Source: Variovorax sp. CAN15 (lineage in GTDB: Bacteria > Pseudomonadota > Gammaproteobacteria > Burkholderiales > Burkholderiaceae_C). Taken from it: DNA of 40,712 nucleotides. The stretch covers positions 129,931 to 170,642 of the forward strand of contig NZ_JASMRZ010000004.1 of NCBI RefSeq assembly GCF_030462475.1, in the 5' to 3' direction. Position numbers and translations under genes: made by a program. This document shows, in pieces, positions 23,044-31,438 of this stretch. The notes beneath the pieces are model-generated. The model was given only the letters and a program-made list of their open reading frames with translations. It was not told where the DNA came from and made no database searches. Each line of letters starts with the position of its first letter. The stretch's first letter is position 1.

Positions 23044-25991
23044 CAGCCAGCTCCTCCCTCGGAGGTGGCGGCGGCGGTCGCCTCCGCCTCTTTTTCTTTT
23101 TGCTCGTCGGCCCAGCGGTGGCTTCGTATCGACTGGTGGGCCAGCGCGGTCAGGATCAGCATGGTGGCGCCGAGCACCAGCGCGAACACGCCGGTGTCGA
23201 AGAAGAGGGCGCTGGGCACGTGCACCTCGCCCAGGAGCGGCAGGTGCAGGTGCGCGGTGTGCGTGGTGAGGAAGGGATAGCCGAGGAACACCGCGCCGAC
23301 GCCGGTGGCAAGCGCCAGCAGCAGGCCGATGGCGATCCAGCGGCGCGGGTAGATGCGCAGGTGCTCCTCCACCCATTCGGTGCCAGAGACGATGAACTGC
23401 AGCACCAGCGCGACCGACATCACCAACCCCGCGACGAAGCCGCCGCCCGGCGCGTTGTGGCCGCGCATGAAGAAATAGACCGACACCAGCACCGAGACCG
23501 GCAGCAGCAGGCGCACCAGCACGGCCGGCACCATCAGGTAGCCGACGGCGGTGTCCTTGGCGCGGCGCGGGTTCAGCAGGTCGCTGCTGCCGTCGTCGGC
23601 CTGCAGCCGCTGCTGGATCGGCAGCGCCATCGACTCGATGGCCGGGCGGAAGCGCCGCAGCAGTGCGTACACCGTGAGCGCCACGATGCCCAGCACCGTG
23701 ATCTCGCCGAAGGTGTCGAAGCCGCGGAAGTCGACCAGCATCACGTTGACCACATTGGTGCCGCCGCCCTCGGTGAGCGCGCGTTCGAGGAAGAAGGGCG
23801 AGATGCTCTGCGGGAAGGTACGCGTCATCATGGCCCAGGCCAGCGCGGCCATGCCGCTGCCGGCGATGGCTGCGATCAGCAGGTCGCGCCCGCGCCGGCC
23901 CCACGGCTTGAGCCGTGCGCGCGCGGGCTGCACCACGTCCTTGCTGCGCATCGGCAGCCAGCGCAGCCCCAGCAGGATCAGAACCGTGGTGACGGCCTCG
24001 ACCACCAGCTGCGTCAGCGCGAGGTCGGGCGCCGAGAACCAGATGTAGGTGACGCACGAGACCAGCCCCGCGGCCGCGGCCAGCATCAGCGCCGCCAGCC
24101 GGTGGAACTTGGCCTGCCAAGCGGCGGCCACCGCGCAGGTGCCGCCGATGAGCCATGTCATGGCGAACATCGGCGAGAAGGGCAGCCGCTCGCGTGTGCC
24201 GGGCGCGGCGGGTGTGAGCCAGAGCGAGGCGGTCGCGCCGGCGACGGCCACCACCACCAGCAGCAGCAACTGCCACTGCATGCGCTTCGTGCCGAAGAGG
24301 CGGCGGCTGCGCCGGCCGGCCTCGCTCAGCAGCGCCATGATGTGTTCGAAGATGAGCTGGCCATCGAAGCGGTGCAGCAGCGGCGTGTGTTCGAGCCCGC
24401 CGCTCGCGCGCTGTCGGCGGTGCAGCAGGTACAGCGCGGCGCCGCCCGCCAGCGCCACGAAGCTCATCAGCAGCGGCAGGTTGAAGCCGTGCCACACGGC
24501 CAGGCTGTACTCAGGCAGCGTGCCGCCAACCACCGGCGTGGCCGCGGCCGCGAGCATCGGGCCGACCGACCAGGCCGGCGCCACGCCCACCACCAGGCAC
24601 AGCAGCACCAGCAGCTCGACCGGCACCCGCATCCAGTGCGGCGGCTCGTGCGGATGCTTGGGCACCTCGTCGCCGCAGGGCGGGCCGAAGAACACGTCGA
24701 ACACGAAGCGCGCGGAGTACGCCACGCTGAAGATGCCCGCCACGGTGGCGATCAGCGGCAGGCTGACGTCTACCCACGGCGTGGCCTGGATGAACACCGT
24801 CTCCGCGAAGAACATCTCCTTCGAGAGAAAGCCGTTGAGCAGCGGCACGCCGGCCATCGAGGCGCTGGCGATGATGGCCAGCGTGCCGGTGATGGGCATG
24901 AGCCGCATCAGGCCGCTGAGCTTGCGGATGTCCCGCGTGCCGGTCTCGTGGTCGATGATGCCCGCCGCCATGAAGAGCGACGCCTTGAAGGTGGCGTGGT
25001 TCATCACGTGGAAGACCGCCGCCACGGCCGCGAGTGGGCTGTTCAGCCCCAGCAGCAGCGTGATGAGCCCGAGGTGCGAGATGGTGGAGTAGGCCAGCAG
25101 CGCCTTCAGGTCGCGCTGGAACATCGCGATGAAGCCGCCGAGCAGCAGCGTGATGGCGCCGGCGCCGCCGACCATCCAGAACCACTGCTCGGTGCCCGAG
25201 AGCACCGGCCACAGCCGCGCCATCAGGAACACGCCCAGCTTCACCATGGTGGCCGAGTGCAGGTAGGCCGACACCGGCGTGGGCGCGGCCATGGCGCGCG
25301 GCAGCCAGAAGTGGAAGGGGAACTGCGCGCTCTTGGTGAAGGCGCCGAGCAATACCAGCGTGAGCGCGACGGGGTAAAGCGCGTGCGCGCGGACGAGGTC
25401 GCCAGAGGCCAGCACCACGTCGAGTTCGTAGCTGCCGGTGATGCGGCCCAGCACCAGCACGCCGGCCAGCAGGCACAGCCCGCCCGCGCCGGTGACGGTG
25501 AGCGCCATGCGCGCGCCGCGCCGCGCGTCGCGGCGGTGGTGCCAGTAGCCGATCAGCAGGAAGGAGAACAGGCTGGTGAGCTCCCAGAACAGCACCATCT
25601 GGATCAGGTTGCCCGAGAGCACCACGCCCATCATCGCGCCCATGAACGCGAGGAAGAACGCGAAGAAGCGCGGCACCGGGTCGGAGGCCGACATGTAGTA
25701 GCGCGCATAGAGCACCACCAGTGCGCCGATGCCCAGCACCAGCATGCAGAACAGCCATGCGAAGCCGTCCATGCGGAACACGAGGTTCAGGCCGAGGGCG
25801 GGCAGCCATTCGATCTGCTGCCGCAGCACGCCGCCGTTGGCGATCTGCGGGAAGAACCATGCGGCCTGGATGGCGCAGCCCAGCGCGACCAGCCCCGCCA
25901 GCGTCGACTCCCTGTTGCGTGCGTTGGACGGCATCAACGCGGCCAGCACGCTGGCGATGAAGGGGAGGGCGACGAGAAAGACCAGGGGCAT
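23043..25991 (-). CDS. phaAB: Mrp/Pha antiporter fused subunit A/B
   Basis: The 982-residue protein is the fused MnhA-MnhB type that defines group 2 (six-gene) Mrp antiporters. The N-terminal two thirds is NuoL-like: FFAFFLAFMGAMMGVVLSGN, ELTSLFSFLLIGYWHHR, GAFTKSAQFPFHFWLPRAMA with the conserved lysine, and LLAYSTISHLGLITLLLG. The C-terminal third has MnhA-tail and MnhB features (FRGFDTFGEITVLGIVALTV, FMRGHNAPGGGFVAGLVMSV). It exchanges Na+ or K+ for protons at the inner membrane; the cation cannot be told from sequence. It is the first gene of the operon. The start ATG 25991 has no strong ribosome-binding site. Confidence 0.94.
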   Translation of the reverse strand: MPLVFLVALPFIASVLAALMPSNARNRESTLAGLVALGCAIQAAWFFPQIANGGVLRQQIEWLPALGLNLVFRMDGFAWLFCMLVLGIGALVVLYARYYMSASDPVPRFFAFFLAFMGAMMGVVLSGNLIQMVLFWELTSLFSFLLIGYWHHRRDARRGARMALTVTGAGGLCLLAGVLVLGRITGSYELDVVLASGDLVRAHALYPVALTLVLLGAFTKSAQFPFHFWLPRAMAAPTPVSAYLHSATMVKLGVFLMARLWPVLSGTEQWFWMVGGAGAITLLLGGFIAMFQRDLKALLAYSTISHLGLITLLLGLNSPLAAVAAVFHVMNHATFKASLFMAAGIIDHETGTRDIRKLSGLMRLMPITGTLAIIASASMAGVPLLNGFLSKEMFFAETVFIQATPWVDVSLPLIATVAGIFSVAYSARFVFDVFFGPPCGDEVPKHPHEPPHWMRVPVELLVLLCLVVGVAPAWSVGPMLAAAATPVVGGTLPEYSLAVWHGFNLPLLMSFVALAGGAALYLLHRRQRASGGLEHTPLLHRFDGQLIFEHIMALLSEAGRRSRRLFGTKRMQWQLLLLVVVAVAGATASLWLTPAAPGTRERLPFSPMFAMTWLIGGTCAVAAAWQAKFHRLAALMLAAAAGLVSCVTYIWFSAPDLALTQLVVEAVTTVLILLGLRWLPMRSKDVVQPARARLKPWGRRGRDLLIAAIAGSGMAALAWAMMTRTFPQSISPFFLERALTEGGGTNVVNVMLVDFRGFDTFGEITVLGIVALTVYALLRRFRPAIESMALPIQQRLQADDGSSDLLNPRRAKDTAVGYLMVPAVLVRLLLPVSVLVSVYFFMRGHNAPGGGFVAGLVMSVALVLQFIVSGTEWVEEHLRIYPRRWIAIGLLLALATGVGAVFLGYPFLTTHTAHLHLPLLGEVHVPSALFFDTGVFALVLGATMLILTALAHQSIRSHRWADEQKEKEAEATAAATSEGGAG

Positions 25992-26078
25992 TGGGGTCGA
26001 TTCTATCGGCGGGCCTTATGGAAAGCCTTATCTATAACCGCAAGACATAAGGCGGATTTAGCGCAGCTTTCACCGGAC
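25992..26078 (-). promoter_or_regulatory. upstream region of the antiporter operon with repeated GCCTTAT
   Basis: GCCTTAT occurs at 26013-26019 and 26025-26031 in direct orientation 12 bases apart, and inverted as ATAAGGC at 26047-26053. The stretch is richer in A+T than its surroundings and precedes phaAB. It may hold the operon promoter and an operator; I could not pick a convincing -35/-10 pair. Confidence 0.3.
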
Positions 26079-26456
26079 TCAGGATGAAAACGCCTGCACC
26101 GTGCGGACGCCCAGCCAGGTGAGGAAAAGCGATCCGCCCAGATGGGCCGCGGCCGTCACCATGGCCACGCCCAGCCTGCCCTCGAGCAGCATCGTCGTGA
26201 CTTCGGCCGAGAAGCTCGAGAAGGTGGTGAGGCCGCCGAGAAAGCCGGTCACCAGCGCGAGCCGCCAGACAGGATCGAGGTTGGGCAGCAGCTGGAAGGT
26301 GGCGATGGCAAGGCCGATGAGATAGCCGCCGATCAGGTTGGCCGCCAGCGTGCCCCAGGGCATGAGGCCGCCGGCGCCGAACCAGAGGGCGAGGCCCCAG
26401 CGGGACAGGGCGCCGATCGAGGCGCCGATGCAGATCGCGAAGATTGGAAGGAGCAT
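26079..26456 (-). CDS. crcB: fluoride channel CrcB/Fluc
   Basis: The 125-residue protein with four membrane helices has the Fluc motifs GASIGALSRWGLAL, GTLAANLIGGYLIG (asparagine in the pore helix), and GFLGGLTTFSSFSAE with the Phe/Ser/Thr pore track. Fluc works as an antiparallel dimer and lets fluoride leave the cytoplasm. The start ATG 26456 lies 11 bases after the dctM stop, so it may be read from the TRAP operon. It ends 87 bases before phaAB. No fluoride riboswitch precedes it. Confidence 0.93.
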   Translation of the reverse strand: MLLPIFAICIGASIGALSRWGLALWFGAGGLMPWGTLAANLIGGYLIGLAIATFQLLPNLDPVWRLALVTGFLGGLTTFSSFSAEVTTMLLEGRLGVAMVTAAAHLGGSLFLTWLGVRTVQAFSS

Positions 26457-26467
26457 GCCCCCGATTG

Positions 26468-27769
26468 TCAGGGCGCCATCTGCTGCGGCAGCCACGTCAC
26501 CAGCTGCGGCACGAAGTAGATGATGAGCACCGCCGTCACCATGAGGAAGAACATCGGCAGCGTGACGCGCGCGATGTAGAGCAGGTCCTTGCCCGTCATG
26601 CCCTGCAGCACGAACAGGTTGAAGCCCACCGGCGGCGTGATCTGCGCCATCTCGACCACCACCACGACGAAGATGCCGAACCAGACCGGGTCGATGCCCG
26701 CCGCATTCACCGTCGGCATGATCACACCCATGGTCAGCACCACCATCGAGATGCCGTCGAGGAAGCAGCCGAGCACGATGTAGAACACCGCCAGCATCAG
26801 GATCAGCTGGAACTTCGACAGGCCCAGCGAGCCGATCCATTCCGCCAGGTGGCGCGGCAGGCCGATGTAGCCCATGGCCAGCGTGAGGAAGGCCGCGCCA
26901 GCGAGGATCAGCGCCATCATGCAGTACAGGCGCGTTGCGCCCAGCAGCGCTTCCTTGAAGCTGTTCCAGGTCAGCGAGCCCTGCGCGCCCGAGATGACCA
27001 TCGCCCCCACCACGCCCACGGCGGCGGCCTCGGTGGCCGTGGCGATGCCCGCGTAGATGGAGCCGAGCACCGACAGGATCAGCAGCGCCACCGGGATCAG
27101 CGACATCGACGCCCTGAGCTTCTCGGCGAAGGGCAGCTTCGCGTCGGCCGGCGGCACCCGATCGGGATTGCGCAGCGCCCAGAACACGATGTAGCCCGAG
27201 AACAGCAGCGCCAGCAGGATGCCGGGAATGACGCCCGCGATGAACAGCCGCGCGATCGATACGTCCGCGCTCACGCCGTAGACGATCATGATGATCGAGG
27301 GCGGGATCAGCAGCCCCAGCGTGCCCGCGCCCGCCAGCGTGCCGATGACGATGTCGTCGGGATATCCGCGCCGCTTGAGCTCGGGCAGGCTCATCTTGCC
27401 GATGGTGGCGCAGGTGGCCGCGCTCGACCCCGACACCGCCGCGAACACCGCGCAGCCCACCACGTTGGTGTGCAGCAGCCGGCCCGGCAGGCTCTGCATC
27501 CAGGGCGCGAGGCCCTTGAACATGTCCTGAGAGAGCCGCGTGCGGAACAGGATCTCGCCCATCCACACGAAAAGCGGCAGCGCGGTGAGCGTCCAGCTCG
27601 AGGCCGATCCCCAGATGGTCACGGCCATGGCGTCGCCGGCGGGGCGAGACGAGAAGATCTGCATGGCGATCCAAGCCACGCCCGAGAGCGTGAGGCCGAT
27701 CCAGACGCCGCTGCCGAGGATGAGGAACAGCACGGCGATCAGCACGCCCGCGATGGCGATGTCACTCAT
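26468..27769 (-). CDS. dctM: TRAP transporter large permease (DctM family)
   Basis: The 433-residue polytopic protein has the DctM hallmarks PLFVWMGEILFRTRL, CAVFAAVSGSSAATCATIGK, ELKRRGYPDDIVIGTLAGAG, TLGLLIPPSIIMIVYG, ATATEAAAVGVVGAM, and ITPPVGFNLFVLQGMTGKDL. It forms the sodium-driven elevator domain that moves an organic acid delivered by DctP. Its start overlaps the dctQ stop by eight bases. The length is standard. Confidence 0.95.
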   Translation of the reverse strand: MSDIAIAGVLIAVLFLILGSGVWIGLTLSGVAWIAMQIFSSRPAGDAMAVTIWGSASSWTLTALPLFVWMGEILFRTRLSQDMFKGLAPWMQSLPGRLLHTNVVGCAVFAAVSGSSAATCATIGKMSLPELKRRGYPDDIVIGTLAGAGTLGLLIPPSIIMIVYGVSADVSIARLFIAGVIPGILLALLFSGYIVFWALRNPDRVPPADAKLPFAEKLRASMSLIPVALLILSVLGSIYAGIATATEAAAVGVVGAMVISGAQGSLTWNSFKEALLGATRLYCMMALILAGAAFLTLAMGYIGLPRHLAEWIGSLGLSKFQLILMLAVFYIVLGCFLDGISMVVLTMGVIMPTVNAAGIDPVWFGIFVVVVVEMAQITPPVGFNLFVLQGMTGKDLLYIARVTLPMFFLMVTAVLIIYFVPQLVTWLPQQMAP

Positions 27770-28271
27770 GGCGAAGCGCCTCCGTCTCGGCAGCCTTGGC
27801 GGGGCGGCCGCGCCACTCGATCACGAACTCGTCCAGCGAGGCGACCGCGAAGACGATGGCGCCGAGCGCCATCGACAACTGCGGAATCCACAGTGGGGTG
27901 GCGTCGTTGCTGGTGGAGATGTCGTGGTAGCCGTAGGACTGCCAGGCCAGCCGCATGCTGTACCAGGCGAACAGCAGCGCGAGCAGCGCCGCCGCGCCCA
28001 TCGCCCAGCGCTCGAGCCAGCGCTGGGCGGCGGGCGGCAGGTTCTGCAGCACCAGTGTCACGCGGATGTGCTCGCCGCGCTTGAGCGTGTGCGCGAGCGC
28101 CATGAAGCCCGCGCCGGCCATCAGGTAGCCGGCGTAGGCGTCGATGCCGGGAATGTTGAAATGAAGCTGCCGGCCGAGGATGGACAGCAGCACCATCACC
28201 AGCAGGCCGATCATGAAAAGCGCCGCCAGCGCGGCGGCGCTCATGTAGAGAAGATCGAGCGTCTTGCGCAT
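27762..28271 (-). CDS. dctQ: TRAP transporter small permease (DctQ family)
   Basis: The 169-residue protein has four hydrophobic segments and the DctQ pattern: a membrane helix ending VLLSILGRQLHFNIPGIDAY, then GYLMAGAGFMALAHTLKRGE and HIRVTLVLQNLPP. ATG 28271 (MRKTLDLLY) is chosen over the TTG at 28289. It lies 25 bases after dctP and overlaps dctM, so P-Q-M form one operon. It stabilises the large permease and helps dock the binding protein. Confidence 0.92.
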   Translation of the reverse strand: MRKTLDLLYMSAAALAALFMIGLLVMVLLSILGRQLHFNIPGIDAYAGYLMAGAGFMALAHTLKRGEHIRVTLVLQNLPPAAQRWLERWAMGAAALLALLFAWYSMRLAWQSYGYHDISTSNDATPLWIPQLSMALGAIVFAVASLDEFVIEWRGRPAKAAETEALRHE

Positions 28272-28296
28272 CGGGTGCGTTCGGTTCAAGTCCGCA

Positions 28297-29265
28297 TCAC
28301 ATCTTCTTGTAGGCGTCCAGCACGGCCTGGCCTTCGGCGCCGGCCTTTTCGGTCCACTCCTTGATCATGGTGTCGCCGACCTTCTTCATGTCGGCCTTGA
28401 GCTGCGCGGAGGGAACGTGCACCGTCATGCCGTTCTTCTTGAGCAGCTCGAGGTATTCCAGGTTCTTCTTCTTCGACAGTTCCCAGCCGCGCTTCTCGGC
28501 GTCGGCCGCGGCCTTGAGCACCGCGTCCTGCGTGGGCTTGTCGAGGGCGTCGAAGGCCTTCTTGTTCATGAGCACCGCGTTCTTCGGCAGCCAGGCCTGG
28601 GTGTCGTAGAAGTTCTTGATGTACTCGTAGGTCTTGGTGTCGTAGCCGGTGGAGCCCGAGGACATGTACGACTCGATCACGCCGGTGGCCATGGCCTGCG
28701 ACAGCTCCGCCTGCTGCACGGTGACCGGCTGGGCGCCGACGAGCTCGCCGATGCGCGCGGTGGCGGGGCTGTATGCGCGCCACTTCACACCCTTGAGGTC
28801 GGCGGCCGATGCGATCTCCTTCTTCACGAAGATGCCCTGCGGCGGCCATGCCACGGTGTAGAGCAGCACGATGCCCTGTTCGCCCAGCTTCTTTTCCAGC
28901 GCCGGCTTCTGCGCCTGGTAGAGCTTCCACGCGGCGTCGTAGCTGTCGGCCAGGAATGGAATGCCGTCCGCGCCGAATATCTGCCATTCGTTCTGGTAGT
29001 TCACGAGAAGGATCTCGCCGAGCTGCGCCTGGCCGCCCTGCACCGCGCGCTTGATCTCTGGGGCCTTGAACAGCGAGGCGTTGGCATGCACCGTGATCTT
29101 GAGCTTGCCTGCGCTGCCCTTTTCCACATCACTCGCGAACTGGGTGATGTTCTCCGTGTGAAAGTTGCTCGCGGGGTAGGCGGTGGGCAGGTCCCACTTG
29201 GTTTGCGCGAAGGCTGCGGCGCCGAGGGTCAGGCCAGCGAGGGCAATGCCGAACTTGTGATTCAT
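28297..29265 (-). CDS. dctP: TRAP transporter periplasmic solute-binding protein (DctP family)
   Basis: The 322-residue protein starts MNHKFGIALAGLTLGAAAFA, a Sec signal peptide with cleavage after AFA. The mature part follows the DctP fold: ITQFASDVEKGSAGKLKI, AVQGGQAQLGEILLVNYQ, and LKGVKWRAYSPATARIGELV, whose arginine normally binds the carboxylate of the ligand. QPVTVQQAELSQAMATGVIE follows. The ligand is thus likely an organic acid, but which one is unknown. The start ATG 29265 has GGAGAG just upstream; longer in-frame starts lack a signal peptide. No dedicated regulator gene is adjacent. Confidence 0.93.
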   Translation of the reverse strand: MNHKFGIALAGLTLGAAAFAQTKWDLPTAYPASNFHTENITQFASDVEKGSAGKLKITVHANASLFKAPEIKRAVQGGQAQLGEILLVNYQNEWQIFGADGIPFLADSYDAAWKLYQAQKPALEKKLGEQGIVLLYTVAWPPQGIFVKKEIASAADLKGVKWRAYSPATARIGELVGAQPVTVQQAELSQAMATGVIESYMSSGSTGYDTKTYEYIKNFYDTQAWLPKNAVLMNKKAFDALDKPTQDAVLKAAADAEKRGWELSKKKNLEYLELLKKNGMTVHVPSAQLKADMKKVGDTMIKEWTEKAGAEGQAVLDAYKKM

Positions 29266-29393
29266 GAGCTCTCCAGAACGTTTGGAATTGAGGACGCAAA
29301 TGAGCTTACGTGCAAATTCCGGGCCACTTGCTGAGGCCTTTCCCTGCCATTCGCATACGTTCCGCCTTCCATCCGCCTGCCATGGCGCGAATG
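29266..29393 (-). promoter_or_regulatory. TRAP operon upstream region
   Basis: It lies between the terminator of the helix-hairpin-helix gene and dctP. GGAATT (29284-29289) and AATTCC (29315-29320) form an interrupted palindrome that could be an operator. I see no convincing promoter boxes. Confidence 0.3.
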
Positions 29394-29414
29394 AAAAAGC
29401 CGCCCGAAGGCGGC
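29394..29414 (-). terminator. rho-independent terminator of the helix-hairpin-helix gene
   Basis: Read on the minus strand it is GCCGCC-TTCG-GGCGGC followed directly by TTTTT. The stable UUCG tetraloop, 6-bp G+C stem and U-run are all textbook. It lies 26 bases after the stop at 29440 and separates that gene from the TRAP operon. Confidence 0.88.
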
Positions 29415-29439
29415 CTTGCATATTTCTATCCGAGTGGAA

Positions 29440-29748
29440 TCAGGGCTTGGCCTTCGCTCCCTTCGATGCGGCAGGTGCCGCGTCGCCGAAGCTCTTGCCG
29501 TTGACCGTCAGGCCTTCAGCCGAGAGCTTGGCCGCCTTCTTCTCCTTGACGCCCTTCACGCGCTGCATGAAATCGGGCCAGTCCTTGAACTCGCCCTGCT
29601 TGCGCGCGTCGAGGATGCGCTTGGACATCGACGGGCCGACGCCCTTGATGCCGTCGAGATCGGCTTCCGTACCCTTGTTGACGTCGACGGCCGCGGACGC
29701 GGCGATCGCGAACAGCATGGCGGTGGTGGCCAGGATCTTCTTGAACAT
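29440..29748 (-). CDS. small exported helix-hairpin-helix protein (ComEA-like)
   Basis: The 102-residue protein has a signal peptide (MFKKILATTAMLFAIAASAA) and one helix-hairpin-helix DNA-binding unit in VDVNKGTEADLDGIKGVGPS and MSKRILDARKQGEFKDWPDF. The tail is rich in Ala and Lys. Similar short ComEA proteins bind incoming DNA in the periplasm in competent bacteria. No other competence gene is nearby, so the role is open. It has its own intrinsic terminator and appears monocistronic. Confidence 0.85.
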   Translation of the reverse strand: MFKKILATTAMLFAIAASAAVDVNKGTEADLDGIKGVGPSMSKRILDARKQGEFKDWPDFMQRVKGVKEKKAAKLSAEGLTVNGKSFGDAAPAASKGAKAKP

Positions 29749-29782
29749 ATTTTTTACTCCCTCTATTCGTTGATGAATGACA

Positions 29783-29800
29783 GCCGACGGAATCGTCGGC
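29783..29800 (-). other. hairpin downstream of lapB
   Basis: GCCGACG-N4-CGTCGGC is a perfect 7-bp stem with a 4-base loop, 83 bases past the lapB stop and upstream of the helix-hairpin-helix gene. No U-run follows on the minus strand, so it may be a weak or rho-assisted terminator or a 3'-end stabiliser. Confidence 0.4.
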
Positions 29801-29883
29801 CCGCGCTCAACGAAGTACCGGAAGAGGGCGTTGACCCACGAGGGCCCGGCAGGCCTTCATGTGACCATTGTTCAGGAACGTGA

Positions 29884-31053
29884 TCAGAGTTCTTCGACGC
29901 GGCGCGGCGGATAGCTGTCCCATGCCTGGCAGCCGGGGCAGTGCCAGAAGTACTGGTGCGCCTCGAAGCCGCAAGCCGCGCAGCGGTAGCGCATGAGCGG
30001 CCGCGTGGCCTGGTCGAGCGCTCGTTGCACCTGCGGATGGAACTGCTCGTGCTCGAAGTGTTCGCCCGCGAGCCAGCGGGAGGCCGCGACCAGCGAGGGC
30101 TGCTGGGCGAGGTGCGCGATGTAGCCGTCGCGCGGCGTCGGGTTCGGCTCCTCGGCCGTGGCGCTCGGCTTGCCCCCCAGTGCCATCAGCGCTTCGAGCA
30201 CGTCGATGGAGGGCGATTCGACATAGCGGCGCTGCAGCAGTTCGAGCGCGTCGGCTTCGCGGTGCGCGGCCACCGCGGCCTGCTGCAAGGTGGCGGCATA
30301 GAGCGGCAGCGCCAGCGGTGCGGTGTCGCTCAGGGCCACGAGTGTGTCGAAGGCTGCGTTCGCCTCACCCTTGCGCAGTTGCAGGTTGGCGGTGTCGATG
30401 GCCGGGCGCGGGGCCTGCGGCGCGAGTTCGACGGCCTGTTCCAGCAGCTTGGCAGCGCCGGGCAAGTCGCCCGCCGCCACGCGCTCGGTGGCCTGCTCGC
30501 AGAGGTGATGCGCGCGGCGCGTGCTGTAGCTGGCCTGGTCGGACTCGTCGAGCTTCTGCGCCACGTCGGCCGCCTGGGCCCATTCGCGCGAACGTTCGTA
30601 GATGGCCAGCAGCGCGAGCCGCGCCTCGTTCTCGTAGCGCGTGCCCTCGAGCTTCTGCAGAGCGGCCTCGGCCCGGTCGAGCAGGCCGGCGCGGAGGAAG
30701 TCCTGCGCGAGCGCGTGCTGTGCGCGTTCGCGGTCGCTGCGGCTGAGGTCGCCGCGGCCCAGCAGGTGCTCGTGCACGCGCACCGCGCGCTGGTACTCGC
30801 CGCGGCGGCGGAACAGATTGCCGAGCGCGAAGTGCAGTTCCTGTGTGTCGGGGTCGTTCTGGACGGCCTCGATGAAGGCGTCGATGGCCTGGTCCTGCTG
30901 CTCGTTGAGAAGGAAGTTGAGCCCGCGGAAATAGGCCTTGGGGGCTTGCCTGTTCTCGAGCTTGAGCTGGCGGATGTCGAAGCGCGATGCGAGCCAGCCC
31001 AGCACGAAGGCGATGGGCAGGCTGATCAGCAGCCAGCTGGGATCAAAGTCCAT
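29884..31053 (-). CDS. lapB: LapB (YciM) TPR-rubredoxin regulator of lipopolysaccharide synthesis
   Basis: The 389-residue protein begins MDFDPSWLLISLPIAFVLGW, a single N-terminal membrane anchor. Tandem tetratricopeptide repeats follow (LNFLLNEQQDQAIDAFIEAV, LHFALGNLFRRRGEYQRAVR and later units). A C-terminal rubredoxin-type metal knuckle has four cysteines (YRCAACGFEAHQYFWHCPGC). In E. coli LapB works at the inner membrane with FtsH to control degradation of LpxC and so lipid A production. ATG 31053 overlaps the lapA stop by 11 bases. Longer in-frame upstream codons are Pro/Arg-rich antisense-like sequence and are excluded. Confidence 0.94.
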   Translation of the reverse strand: MDFDPSWLLISLPIAFVLGWLASRFDIRQLKLENRQAPKAYFRGLNFLLNEQQDQAIDAFIEAVQNDPDTQELHFALGNLFRRRGEYQRAVRVHEHLLGRGDLSRSDRERAQHALAQDFLRAGLLDRAEAALQKLEGTRYENEARLALLAIYERSREWAQAADVAQKLDESDQASYSTRRAHHLCEQATERVAAGDLPGAAKLLEQAVELAPQAPRPAIDTANLQLRKGEANAAFDTLVALSDTAPLALPLYAATLQQAAVAAHREADALELLQRRYVESPSIDVLEALMALGGKPSATAEEPNPTPRDGYIAHLAQQPSLVAASRWLAGEHFEHEQFHPQVQRALDQATRPLMRYRCAACGFEAHQYFWHCPGCQAWDSYPPRRVEEL

Positions 31054-31381
31054 GTTGACGTACGGCGGGGAGATCGGTGGCGGAAATGGATGGCACCGGC
31101 GCGGTGGCAGCTGCGGCCGCGGGTGCCGCGGTAGGCGGTGTTTCGGAAGGAGCGGTGGGCAGTTGAGCCGCGGCGGCGCGGTGCTTCCACCAGCCCGGCA
31201 GCATGCCCAGCGCGCCCACCACGAGTCCGCCCGCAAAGGCCGCGAGCACGACCAGCACCAGCGGCGCTCGCCAGTAGGTGCCGAAGAAGAAGTAAACGGT
31301 CGCGTCGTGCTGGTTGTTCAGCGCGAAGGCGAAGAGCGTAAAAAAAATGGCTGCCTTGAGCAGCCACAGGAGGTATTTCAT
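31043..31381 (-). CDS. lapA: LapA-domain inner-membrane protein
   Basis: The 112-residue protein has two hydrophobic helices: MKYLLWLLKAAIFFTLFAFA and APLVLVVLAAFAGGLVVGAL. Between them is the conserved NNQHDATVYFFFGTYWRAPL, the LapA (DUF1049) pattern. After GMLPGWWKHR the C-terminus is Ala/Pro/Thr-rich and probably disordered. It works with LapB in envelope assembly. ATG 31381 is chosen from the family start (MKYLL). It lies 57 bases after ihfB, consistent with an ihfB-lapA-lapB operon. Confidence 0.92.
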   Translation of the reverse strand: MKYLLWLLKAAIFFTLFAFALNNQHDATVYFFFGTYWRAPLVLVVLAAFAGGLVVGALGMLPGWWKHRAAAAQLPTAPSETPPTAAPAAAAATAPVPSISATDLPAVRQHGL

Positions 31382-31438
31382 AGCCGTTCCCGTTGCCGGG
31401 AGCATTCTACGTTTGCGGGCATTCCGGTCGTCCGCGCA

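Noticed and set aside
23025..26087. Long open frame of 1020 codons on the plus strand
   Set aside because: It is antisense to phaAB, phaC-adjacent codons and crcB; its translation is His/Gln/Arg-rich low complexity typical of G+C-rich shadow frames.
26457..26467. Fluoride riboswitch for crcB
   Set aside because: Only 11 bases separate crcB from dctM, too short for the aptamer, and no matching motif was seen before phaAB.
31054..31236. N-terminal extension of LapB
   Set aside because: The extra 61 residues are Pro/Arg-rich and lie antisense-frame over lapA; the family start MDFDPSWLL fits at 31053.
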